From Sodiomyces alkalinus F11 (Eukaryota; Ascomycota; Sordariomycetes; Glomerellales; Plectosphaerellaceae): 64,000 bases of DNA. Positions 1-9,836 of the stretch are shown here, piece after piece. The notes under the pieces are model-generated. The model did no database searches. It was not told the DNA's origin and saw nothing but the letters and a program-made list of their open reading frames with translations. The DNA is taken from positions 735,073 through 799,072 of the forward strand of contig NW_021167092.1 in the NCBI RefSeq assembly GCF_003711515.1, given 5' to 3'. The position numbers were made by a program, and so were the translations under genes. Position 1 is the first letter of the stretch. The number at the start of each line of letters is the position of its first letter.

Positions 1-436
1 AGCATATAAGTGGAATTTAACGATCCGGAACTAAGGATCCTATACGATAATAACTAAATAATACGGTTAGTTAATTAAGAGATTAGCATATTAATAACAC
101 GCCTACGCTATATAGATATCCACAGCTACTAGTTATATTAAGTAAAGGAATACGGGTAAATACTTATAACGTATATTACGAGCGCGGAAATAATCGTAGA
201 TAGCCTAAGAAAGGCGTTATACGGTAAGAAGTTCGAGATATTCAGGGCCTAGGTAGGCGTGATAGATATACAGGAATGCTATATTAAAATAAGCTAGAGG
301 AAGTCCTGATAGAATACTTAGAGGACCTAGAGGACGAATTTAAGGGCGGCTATAACGAAGAGATTGTATAGCTATTATATCTACCGGTTACGAATAGCTT
401 TAATCGCCTAACTAACGTTTAGGGCGATTAGGGGTA
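1..436 (+). pseudogene. 3' end of Copia pol (RNase H tail), family I copy I0
   Basis: This stretch matches 14005-14443 of element I1 nearly base for base apart from C/T and G/A differences. It corresponds to the C-terminal part of a Copia RNase H and the sequence up to the polypurine tract (AGGGCGATTAGGGG near 421-434). Reading frames are broken by TAG/TAA in the way RIP produces. The rest of the element lies to the left of the window. It is non-coding today. Identification rests on the internal match to I1, where the full Copia domain order is visible. Confidence 0.8.
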
Positions 437-638
437 TATCGAATACACGGTAGTTTTTACGGTTACGTAACAGGCCGGATTACCGAGATTATAATCCGGG
501 TAGACACCTGCAGAATCTTCACCACTAATATTACGGTAGCAGGAATTCTCTAACGGTCCATACATAGTTATAATTATACGTAATTACCTCAATCAATTTT
601 GGCCTATTGTGACGACATTGACTACGCTTTATCTGACA
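437..638 (+). repeat. 3' LTR of Copia copy I0
   Basis: The 202-bp LTR begins TATCGAATA (TGTCGAATA before RIP) and ends CTGACA. It aligns with the 204-bp LTRs of I1 (8517-8720 and 14444-14647) and with the LTR of I3. Its last 40 bp are hardly mutated (TGTGACGACATTGACTACG), whereas the same positions in I1 read TATAACGACTTCGACTACG. Unmutated DNA of the gene island starts at 639. Confidence 0.85.
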
Positions 639-648
639 ACCGCCAGTG

Positions 649-1877
649 CTATGCCGGCGCAGACGCAGCCTGGTCAAGTAGTCGTGTGCGCCAGCCATTG
701 CAAAGCTCCTCAAACCCTCCTACGACTTCACCACAGACACTGGCGCACTCTCGCTTTTGGAGTCTCTCACTCCAGTTGCCCCGTGACAACCACAGTTCAC
801 CTTCTTTGCGGAGGTCGCTCTCTCGCTTCAGCTCCGCCACGAGGTCCTTTGCGCTTTTTAGTCGTCGGGCGGCTATGGTAGTCGTTTGTCGGCACATGTG
901 CAATGTGTCCGATAGGTATCTTAAGTTACCAATAAGGTCGGATGTAAGGGAATGTAGCGCCGTCAGAGAGTCATATGCCTGCGTGGCGGGGCGCGGCATG
1001 CATTCTGACAACTCGACGAAGAGGGGCAAGAGATCGTCCAACACGTCTGGGTGAGGGGGTGGAACGAGGGGCGACAATATGGGAAACGTCAAACTCTGCA
1101 TCTGCCGGGTTTGATGTTCAAGATGTGTGGTGAGCGCTGCATGGGCTGTTATGAGTCTGATGTATGTTAGCTTCTATCCAGAGCTTGCCGACATGTAGCT
1201 CGCACTTACCTTGCTGCACTGCCTTCAACGCCAGTTTGCGATCCCAAATCTCTAAGGCTATCGGTGAGCCTCTCTAGGACACCATCCGCCGGGCTCCCGT
1301 TGTTTCCTGTTCCCTGCTGTGCTAAAGCCTCCACAGCATTCATTTCGGATATTAATCCAGGCATCGTCTCCAGTGAATCAGGCTCAATTTCAGAACAATA
1401 TTCCCCTCCTTTGGAATCGCTTCTGCGCCGTCGATGACACCTTCGGGTGGGCGATAGATTGCCTAAGGCGGGCATCTCGGCAGCAACGTATTGTCCATTA
1501 TCTGCCACACAAATGGGACAAGCGCGTTCACTGACTTCACGACATCTACAGACATCCTCTCCTAAGCCATCCTCGTTACAATGTTCAGCGGGGACCTCGT
1601 CTTCGAAACAGCCGTCCTCATCCCCCGAGTCCGAGAACGCGTCCGCCAGTTCGTCAGCCAGGTTGCCTATACCAGTTTCTACGGCCACGTCACTGCTGCT
1701 GAAGTCGTTTAAGTCGAGACTCCCTTGGCGATTGCCTGAAGCCGTCACAGTGTTGTTGGGCGAGGATCTCGATTGCGTTCGACCATGTGGCGAAGAAGGA
1801 AGGGTTGAAAAGTGCAAAAATGCGTCCATACTTGATATCGGTCGGGAGTGTCTCGGTGTCTGTGGTGGTGAACCCAT
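649..1877 (-). CDS. Unrecognised two-exon fungal protein (391 aa)
   Basis: Exon 1 is 1877-1210 and exon 2 is 1156-649, with a 53-bp intron. The intron has GTAAGT at its 5' end, the branch motif GCTAAC and a CAG acceptor 9 bp further on. Splicing keeps the frame (phase 2) and gives 391 codons plus TAG. I chose the ATG at 1877 (MGSPPQTPRH). An in-frame extension to 1946 begins only with GTG. Residues 1-60 are Ser/Pro/Asn-rich. About 60-110 is acidic. A cysteine cluster follows (C90, C100, C110, C112, C120, C123), then a basic patch at 147-152 that could act as a nuclear signal. Exon 2 is predicted helical, with a conserved-looking end (GEVVGGFEELCNGWRTRL). I do not recognise the family, and no enzyme motif is visible. 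Composition is normal, with no RIP stops. The stop lies 10 bp from a Copia LTR, so the native 3' end may have been lost and the C-terminus could be shortened. The open frame across a canonical intron makes a real gene likely. Confidence 0.75.
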
Positions 1878-2086
1878 AGCCCGTACAGGGTAGTTGACCA
1901 GGCCGTGATATTGACGTTTACGTAACTGGCATGGATTTCTCCACACACAGGATCCTCTGTCAGATACAGCGTAACCGGAACGGTAAAAATCGGGGTCAAA
2001 ATTGAAGGGTAAAAAATTGATTGAGACAATTGTGTGTAATTGTATGTCGGACCGCTGCCACCGTAATGTTGTCGCATGGGCACAGA
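1878..2086 (-). promoter_or_regulatory. Short upstream region of the 649-1877 gene
   Basis: About 209 bp of unmutated DNA separate the chosen start codon from the LTR relic at 2087. It must hold the leader and any proximal promoter, and everything further upstream is transposon. No TATA box or known operator is clear. A motif of about 23 bp (2062-2084) recurs upstream of the Tra2-type gene at 20941-20964. Confidence 0.35.
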
Positions 2087-2121
2087 CTATGCCTGACTAA
2101 GGGCTTCGGGCCTCGGGGATC
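2087..2121 (+). repeat. LTR relic, left part, split by element A
   Basis: CCTGACTAAGGGCTTCGG and the following bases match an internal part of the family-A LTR (about 2177-2213). The match resumes at 8453, on the far side of element A. Element A therefore landed in a piece of LTR-like DNA related to its own LTR. The last five bases, GGATC (2117-2121), are the left TSD of A. Confidence 0.65.
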
Positions 2122-2395
2122 TATCGTATAGGCAGGACCACGACGTGGTCTATAGGGGATCCAGGGGGGATCCACTCCCTGACTAAGGGCTTCGGACCTC
2201 GGGTATCAGGATATAATAGGGGCGGATACCGGAAAAGACCGGATAGGATCTAAATAATATAGTACCCATAACAGAGTCTTCACCACCTAAATTAAGGGTA
2301 TAAGAGACTTATATAGATATAACTTAATATAATATATATACACGAGATTTCTGCTTTACTAAGTTAATTATCTAAGTGCTATTTAATGTACGATA
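2122..2395 (+). repeat. 5' LTR of element A
   Basis: 274 bp, pairing with 8179-8452. It is more heavily mutated than the 3' copy: a CACACACAC run in the 3' LTR reads TATATATACAC here. It contains a near-palindrome, GGACCACGACGTGGTC, at 2136-2151. Confidence 0.9.
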
Positions 2396-2419
2396 GTTAT
2401 AAGCCTAGTTTATAACGCC

Positions 2420-5400
2420 TAAACGATAGATATTAATAAGGCTACCCCTATTCTACTATAAAGAAGTAATCACGTCTATATAAGCACTTTTAAATAACTA
2501 CTATCGACTTAATTAGAGTAATTAAGAGATTAATTAACCTACCTATTAATAAACTAACCGATAAGCGATAAACTAATAAAGATATCTTCTAACGTATCTA
2601 ACGCCGAATAAAAGGCGGCCGCTATTACCCTTAATAACTAAAGGCATTAGGTAGTATAGGAGCCCGCTGCATATAGTAAATCTGTCTTATACTAGGATAA
2701 CTATCTTAATCTAAAGCTAAGCGATAAGGAGGCTAACGCCTACCTCCTCCCTATACCTATACCGCCTAATATTCGTAAATATAAAGCCCTCGCTATAGAC
2801 TCAAATACGGAGGAGGCCACGGCTACTGCTATTACGGCTACTCCGTCTTCTACTATCACGCTAAAAGGCGATAAGGACGCTACGGACGCCGCCGCTACTA
2901 CGGCTATTACGGCCGCCGGTAAGAAGAAGACGGCCGCCTGCCGGAAGGTTATAACTATAGCCGTAATAAAAGAACTAACGACTAGGACGCCTATATCTAT
3001 TAACGACCTCTTTAAAAAGGGGCGTACGCGTTACCTATAAGATCGCTATATATACCGCGAAGAAAAGGTAGACTATAACGCGTAGTAGAAGGAGTTTAAT
3101 AAGGTACGCTCCTATATTAAAGGGCCTATCTATACTATATTATATAGCCTCCTAGCCTAGCTATAGAATAATACCGTAAATAATATATAGGCCTAGATTA
3201 CTCTCCTATACGCGTATATAGAACTAATATCTATAGACCTCCGTAAGGAAGCCCTAATCCTATACCGATAATACACTACGCCTATAAAGGCTATACCTAA
3301 GAATATAAACGCTTAGGTAGTAAGCTAGAAAATAGCGATAATATACTATAAATAAATAGGCGTTTTAGAGTTATTAAGCGCGGACTATTAGGTAGAAGAC
3401 GCGTTAAAAGCTATTAAACCTATCGTCTAGGAATAGAGTAATAACTACCTAATAAATAACTACGATAAGATTACGAAAAACGAGCTAACGATTAACGACT
3501 TCGTAAAGGCTTTACGTGCGGTTCTTAGTAATATAAAGAGCCTATAATCCTCCGCTATAAAGCCTAGAGTTAGGAGAGGCACCTTTAATACCCTCGGGAA
3601 CCTCCCCGATACTACGGATACTACTAATAATAAAGATATTAAGAAGCGTCCGTATAGTAATACGTCCGTAAAGGCTATCCCTCCTATAATAAGGAGGCCT
3701 TATAAGACATATAAAAACCCCTATACTACCGCCGCCTATTAGTATATAAGGCCGGATATACGCCCTTATACCTGGCGTGGCCGCGAAGATATTATAAAGG
3801 TTATAGAAAAGAAGATACGTAACTATAGTTTTAAAAGCCGCGTGGATACAGCGATATAGAAAAGGCGGGAAGCCTTAGGGGCTATTACCGCTAATAAGAT
3901 AAAGGAAGTCTAGGAAGATTAACTCTATAATACTATGCCTACGACTATAATAATTTATAAAGACTTATCCGTTACCGCGACGGCACTAAGAGCCTACCTA
4001 ACCTAAGGGATAGCGCGTTATCGTACGATAATACTATTAAGCTTATAATAAGAATAAGGGGTATCCCTTTCTATTAACTAAGCTAGAGCGCTATTATACT
4101 ACACGATCCTAGATTTAGGATCGCTACTTTACATCTTTAATAATTAAGGCCGTTTTACAGCTATTAGACTACCTATAAATACTTTATCTTTATCTATTTA
4201 GGTGGGTACTTATAAGGCTTCTATCCTCGGATACAGAGATATTAAGCTATATATATAATTCTTATTAGGCACGAAAAGGCTATTATGCCTCCGTAATATT
4301 ATATACTATAAGGAATTCGTTACTAATATTATCTCGGCATACTAACTACGCCTATAAAGTTACCGCTCGAATACCGTAAACGATACTATGATTAGCTCCG
4401 CCGATAATCGGCCTATCTACAAGCTACTAGATTTCCATGGCTAGTATATAATCGAGCGCGCGGAAGCCACGGCTACTACCGCGTTCGCGGTCTTAGTAAG
4501 GCACCCCCGTAATAACCCGTATAGAAGATCACGATAACCGCCGTAACCGTAGAAGACTACGGTATAACAGTGGCACGAATGCCTTGGCCACTACGGCACC
4601 GATACTCTTATAAAGATTATTAACGCCACTTAAGGGGTAAAGATAAAGGGACCTTATATAATGGACTATAACGTATATAGGTAATTATAAGTGCCTACGT
4701 AGGATCCGGCGGATACTATCCCTTTACCCGTTAAAGCCCGGAGATGCCTTAGCTATTAACTTTTATAATCTAGAAGAGTCGGAATCGCTAGGCGGCCTCT
4801 ATAAGTCTATTATATTTATTATAGACGTGTATAGAGGTTATACGTAGGATTACTACCTATAGAAGAGAGACTAAGGCTTTATCCTATATGCGTTAAAAGA
4901 CGTTTTTACCCTGCTTAAGACTCAATTCGACGTTAGGCCACGCGATCTACGGGCCGATTCTAAGATATTTTAGCACCTAGAAGTCGTTACTTTCCTCGCT
5001 GCTAAGGGGGTAGAAGGCTAGCCGTCGGTATTATATTTATAGGATTAAAACGGCGTTATAGAACGGATTAGAGGTATCGTTAAAAGGAGGGCGAGGGTTA
5101 TAAGGATTAGGGCTAATCTGCCCACGTCTATCTAGTCTAAGATCTTTAATACTACTATATATCTGTATAATAGGACGCCACGATATATTAATAACTAGCG
5201 AACGCTACATAAAGGCCTACACGGCCGTTAACCTAACCATATACACCTATAAGTATACGGCTATAAAGCCTTTATAAAAACGCGCGATACCTAAGCTAAA
5301 AGGAACCGCCTATAAAGGCTAAAACCAAAGGTATAGATCGGTTATCACGTTAGATACTATTCCTCAAATAGCTTCCGCGTATAGCTACTACACCTAACGG

Positions 5401-8160
5401 GTATTATTACTATAAGAGACGTGATCTTTAACGAAGATAAGACTTTTAACGGCAGGATTAAAACGCTATAAGCTATAGCTTCCGCTAAGAAACTCGGGGA
5501 ACGCCTATAATCTATCTGTATTACCTAATCTAATCAGACCGCAAATAGGCTGCTATTAAGGGGTATAGCCGTAGACGTATTAGATCTTAAGTCGGAAGAC
5601 TCAAACGCTACCGCTATTACTACGGGTAAAGGCGACACTACCGCTATTACTACGGATAAAGGCGAGGCCGTCGCTATTACTACGAGAGAGGCTACTATTA
5701 TTACTATAGACTATATTCTACTTATTACAAGGTTTTAAATCTATAGCCTAATACCTAGTCTATAGATTTAGAACCTCGTAACTCTAACACCACCGCTATT
5801 ATTAAGGGTAAAGGTAATAATACCGTTATTAGTACGGCTATGAAAATGCTACCACTATTATTATAGGAGAGGCTACCGTCATTACTATAGATACCGATAC
5901 TATTACGGTTACTCCGCGGTTTACCGCTATAAGGTTTAAACCGTTTCCCACGCCTCTAAAATCCCCGGAAGATCCTATGCGCGCGTTCCTTATAGCGTTA
6001 GCGGTGGTTAGGGGCATTAAGGTGGAAGGAGACGATAATAATTAACGGGTAGCCGTGGATACCCTTAGGGGGTGCTTATTAGCCATACGCCTATTAGCCC
6101 CACGCCTATCTATTATAAGTATCTATAAAACTAAGAAGGTGTATAATAATAACGCCTAAAAAGCGTTCTTTAACGCTAGAAGGACTTATAACCTTATACA
6201 TAGGAGGAAGTAAGCTATTAACGATAATAATATTATCGGCGCTAGTATTATAGATCACTTTCCCTCTAACGCCTCCCTATCACGCCTAACCCGCGAGGAT
6301 CTCCCGCCTCCGCTAAACCACCACCGCGATATACGCCTTTACCCGTTACGGGAGCGGTGGTTATAGGCCGAGGGGGAATACCTTCAGGGGTACCGATAAA
6401 TAGGCTACTAGTAGTAAGTCTATAATAATTAGGCTAATAAGTAATAAGTCCTCGTCTATAGATAGGTATATACCTATAAATTTCATAAGGAGGGTACGCT
6501 CCTTAAGTATAAGGCACGCCTTATAGTGTAAGGGGATTAATAAAAACGGTCAGAGACTAAAGATAACTACGCCGCTATAATAGCCTCGCGGTCTTTCTAT
6601 ATACTAATAGCTATCGCCGTTTAATTTAATATAGAAATAAGGCAGTTCGACGCTATTAACGCGTTCGTTAACGCTAGCCTTAAAAAAAGGTATTTATAAA
6701 GATACTATGAGGCTATAAAGTACTAGGTAAGGTCCTACTACTACGGAAAGCCCTCTTCGGCTTAAGAGTATCGCTACTATTATAGTAAGAGGAACTTAGC
6801 GGTACGCTGTAGAAGATAGGATTTATAGCCGTGCCTAATAACCCTTATATTATAATCCGTGATAGTTTAATCCTATTCTTCTACATTAACGATATTAGAC
6901 TTATTTACAATAAAGACTGTAAGACTAACGCTAATAACCTTAAGGCCGTCCTTAAGCGAAGCTATAGGCTATTAGGAGGGGAAGAAATCTGTTAGTTCCT
7001 GAGAATTAAGGTCCTAAGGGATAGAGCCACCCGTAGGATATAGCTATTATAATCTTCCTATATAGAGAAGATCGCGGTTAAATACTGCATAGATATCCTT
7101 TGCCGAAGACTATTAAAGGTCCTATTATTAACGATAGAACCACTAATACCACGTGACGGCACGCGCGCGACGATTCCCGAGGTCTATTAGTATTAGGGTA
7201 TAATCGGTTCTATCCTATATACTGTTATCGTGATAAGACCCGATATCGTGTTCGCTTATTCGAAGCTTTCCTAATATAACGTTAACCACTCCTCTAATTA
7301 CCTTAAAAGGGCTTAATAAGTGGTACTATTCTTATACTATATAAGGTATTACTACCTAGAATTCGGTAGGGATAGAGTCTTCCTAACTATAAATAACGCG
7401 TCCTTCGGGGATAATCTAGACCGTAAGAGTTTATAAGGATATACGATAAAGCTTTTCGGTAGCACCGTTAACTAGAAGTCGAGTAAGTAACCGACGGTCA
7501 CGACGTCGTTAATAGAATCGGAACTACTTACTTTTATAGAGGCTGCTAAAGAGACGTTATTCGTTAGCCGGGTATTAAGGGATTTAGAGCTTCGGTTAGA
7601 CTAATAGTAATTATAGCTATACTACAATAATTAGCAGACTATTAACCTTATTAATAAGAAGGCATAACGCCTGCGGATAAGGCTACAGTATATCGATATA
7701 TATAATTAGTAGGCGCGCTAGTTAGTATAATAAGGTCTTTTTAAGGTTACGTACGTTAACACGAAGGAGATAATCGCGGGAGGGTTTAACGAAAGCACTA
7801 CCGGAGGCGGGGATTAAAGGACTATAGTAATAGCTTAATTTAACGGATTAAAAGGATCGTATCGAGTAGTCTAAACGGCTACACGAAGAGATTAAACGCG
7901 TTAAAGCTATGGCCGTAGCGACTACGAAGGCCTCCAAGGATATAGTAGATCCGATAGGTCTAGATCCGATTAAGCAGATCCGGCTAATCAGGATTAAGGA
8001 ACTAATTAAGATAGAATTAAATTAAACGGTTAAATAGGTCGGATTTAGATCCCTTTTACGAGGGCGTTTTTTCCCTAGACTATTAATTTTACGATAGAAA
8101 GGTTAAGAGCGTTTAGTTTAAACCGAAGCCTCTAATTAGTTAGTTCACCTAGAAAGACCC
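2420..8160 (+). pseudogene. RIP-degraded Copia gag-pol of element A
   Basis: Protein similarity can be followed in + frames despite scattered TAG/TAA. A gag-like part covers about 2500-3900. A protease-like patch lies near 4105-4170. The integrase zinc-binding patch reads WHE followed by LGHYGTDTL (4570-4611). The integrase core follows to about 5700. The reverse transcriptase has the active-site patch LFFYINDI (about 6870-6895, FYVDD in live elements). The RNase H region is at about 7195-7850 (TRPDVAFA-like and TVTTS-like motifs near 7230 and 7490). Polyprotein enzymes of this family copy element RNA into DNA and integrate it. Here no frame is intact, so no product is expected. Confidence 0.85.
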
Positions 8161-8178
8161 ACCTTAACTAAGGGGACG

Positions 8179-8452
8179 TATCGTATAGGCAGGACCACGA
8201 CGTAGTCTATAGGGGATTCAGGGGGGATCCACTCCCTAATTAAGGGCTTCTGACCTCGGGTATCAGGATATAATAGGGGCGGATACCGGAAAAGACCGGA
8301 TGGGATCTAAATAATATAGTACACATAAGAAAGTCTTCACCACCTAAATTAAGGGCATAAGAGACTCACACAGATATAACTTAATATAATACACACACAC
8401 GAGATTTCTGCTCTACTAAGGTAATTATCCAAGTGCTATTTAACGTGCGATA
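8179..8452 (+). repeat. 3' LTR of element A
   Basis: 274 bp, the same length as the 5' LTR. It keeps more CpA (CACACACACGAG near 8391-8402), so it was less affected by RIP than its partner. Confidence 0.9.
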
Positions 8453-8516
8453 GGATCAGGGTATAATAGGGGCTTATTTTTTAGGATTTAGTAGCGTTTT
8501 TCGCGCGACTCGCTCT
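8453..8516 (+). repeat. LTR relic, right part, between A and I1
   Basis: It begins with the right TSD of A (GGATC) and continues AGGGTATAATAGGGGC. That continues the match to the family-A LTR interior that was interrupted at 2121. The remainder, up to the family-I LTR, has no recognisable content. GCTCT at 8512-8516 is the left TSD of I1. Confidence 0.6.
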
Positions 8517-8720
8517 TATCGAATAGACTATAGTCTTTTCGGTTATATAACAGGCCGGATTACTAAGAGTATAATTCGGGTAGACGCTTGCAGAATCTGC
8601 ACTATATAAAATACGGTGATAGCGGTTCCCTAATATTCCTTACACAGTTATAATTATATATAATTACCTTGATTAATTTTAACCTATTTTATAACGACTT
8701 CGACTACGCTTTATCTAATA
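8517..8720 (+). repeat. 5' LTR of I1
   Basis: 204 bp, beginning TATCGAATAGACTATAG and ending TTTATCTAATA. It aligns with the 3' LTR at 14444-14647, with I0 437-638, and with the split I3 LTR. Confidence 0.9.
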
Positions 8721-9359
8721 ATTGAAAGTCTTACTTACTACGTAAAAAACCTATCCTTTTACCTTTACTATTACCGATTAAAAAGCTATTTAGCCGCGCC
8801 GATATAGCGTCTTTATTAACTAATAAGATATCTGAACACTAGTCTATTACTTATAAAACCTATTATAATTAGAAGCTCTAGCGTAGCCACTACGAAGCTA
8901 TGGCTATTAATAATAAAGTCTAGGAATATCTACGTACTAACGATTCTATTTCTCCTTCTTAAAAGCCTGCTTTGCCTACCTACGGTGAATTCTAAGCGTT
9001 AAACGCAGTTATATAAGTAGGCGCTACGCCTATATAGCTATTAGACTTAATAGCTGGCGGTTAGCGTGCCTATGAATCTACGATATAGCGCTAGAAGATA
9101 TAAATGTATACCTACTATAAATAAGCTAAAGGTATTAACGCTATACTAATATAATAGACTAATACTATTAATAAAAGTCGTAAGCTACTCCTATATAACG
9201 CCACGTATTAAGGGGTATATAAAGCTATTTAACGCGATACCGCTTACTATATAACTACACGCCGCGTATATATCTACGAAGAGTACAATAAATATATCCA
9301 TACTACTCCGAAAAGCCTTAAGAAGCGATAGAAGTGGTTAGTAAGATAGTAGGAACTAT

Positions 9360-9836
9360 TTCTTTTTTTTTTAATACGTCTATACAGCCCTAAAGCTATG
9401 GCACGAGTCCATTAAGGAGACTAAGCCTATAACGAGTATCTAGTTATTTAAATAACTTATATATAAAACTAAAGAATATACGAAGCAGATTTATTAGTCC
9501 GGGACTTGTCTTTAAGTGGTGGTGCGCGCTCCCCGGAGTTCCCTAGGCCCCAGGGCTTGATCGTAGTAGTGTATATATATAGATGCGCTTGATTACGCAT
9601 GATAGGTACGTACCCTCTCGTCCTAAGGAGGGTACATACCGAAGGAGGCAGTATAGTTCCACTTATCAGCCCGTAAGCTGATAAATATCTTCCCGTGCGG
9701 GGACCCCTGTAATATGTAGGAGCTCCGGGTAGGTCGTGTACGAATTAAAAAGTTCGCACGCGATTAAGGGGTGTGGGGTTCGAACCTACGGCCTTACACG
9801 GCCTCTAGGCGTGTCTACCACCTACGCCATCCCCTA
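9360..9836 (-). mobile_element. tRNA-derived SINE, copy 1
   Basis: About 477 bp on the minus strand. The tRNA-like head is at the right end and an A-rich tail at the left (a TCTTTTTTTTTT run on +). It is bounded by the 11-bp TSD G(T/C)AGGAACTAT at 9349-9359 and 9837-9847. The related element I3 lacks the insertion: 62919-62950 runs straight through the target site. A second copy is at 34543-35039. Such elements are copied by a LINE reverse transcriptase. Transcription would be by RNA polymerase III from the A and B boxes in the head. Confidence 0.9.
9764..9835 (-). promoter_or_regulatory. tRNA-like head of SINE copy 1 (A and B boxes)
   Basis: On the minus strand TGGCGTAGGTGG (9829-9818) fits the polymerase III A box and AGGTTCGAACC (9787-9777) fits the B box, at tRNA-like spacing. 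An anticodon-like stem ACACG/CGTGT encloses a 9-base loop. It does not fold as a standard tRNA with a 7-base loop, so I call it a tRNA-derived promoter and not a tRNA gene. The parent isoacceptor is not clear. Confidence 0.75.

Larger units (their letters stand above)
2122..8452 (+). mobile_element. Copia-type LTR retrotransposon A (complete, RIP-mutated)
   Basis: A full element of 6331 bp with equal 274-bp LTRs. It starts TATCGTATAGG and ends ACGTGCGATA, which before RIP would be TGTCG...CGACA. It is flanked by the perfect 5-bp TSD GGATC at 2117-2121 and 8453-8457. A polypurine tract (AAGGGGACG) precedes the 3' LTR, giving + orientation. The internal domain order gag, protease, integrase, reverse transcriptase, RNase H is that of Ty1/Copia. 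A solo LTR of the same family lies inverted at 21053-21329. Many TAG/TAA stops show that it is dead. Confidence 0.92.

Noticed and set aside
599..1101. Plus-strand frames at 599-1054 and 609-881
   Set aside because: They overlap exon 2 of the minus-strand gene, have no domain, and 599-1054 starts within the LTR.
1745..2083. Minus frame 1745-2083 as first exon of the unknown gene
   Set aside because: It is out of frame with the long exon, no donor site joins it in frame, and its composition is not coding-like.
9764..9835. Functional tRNA gene
   Set aside because: The anticodon arm has a 9-base loop, and the unit is the head of a repeated element with tail and TSD, so it is a SINE promoter.
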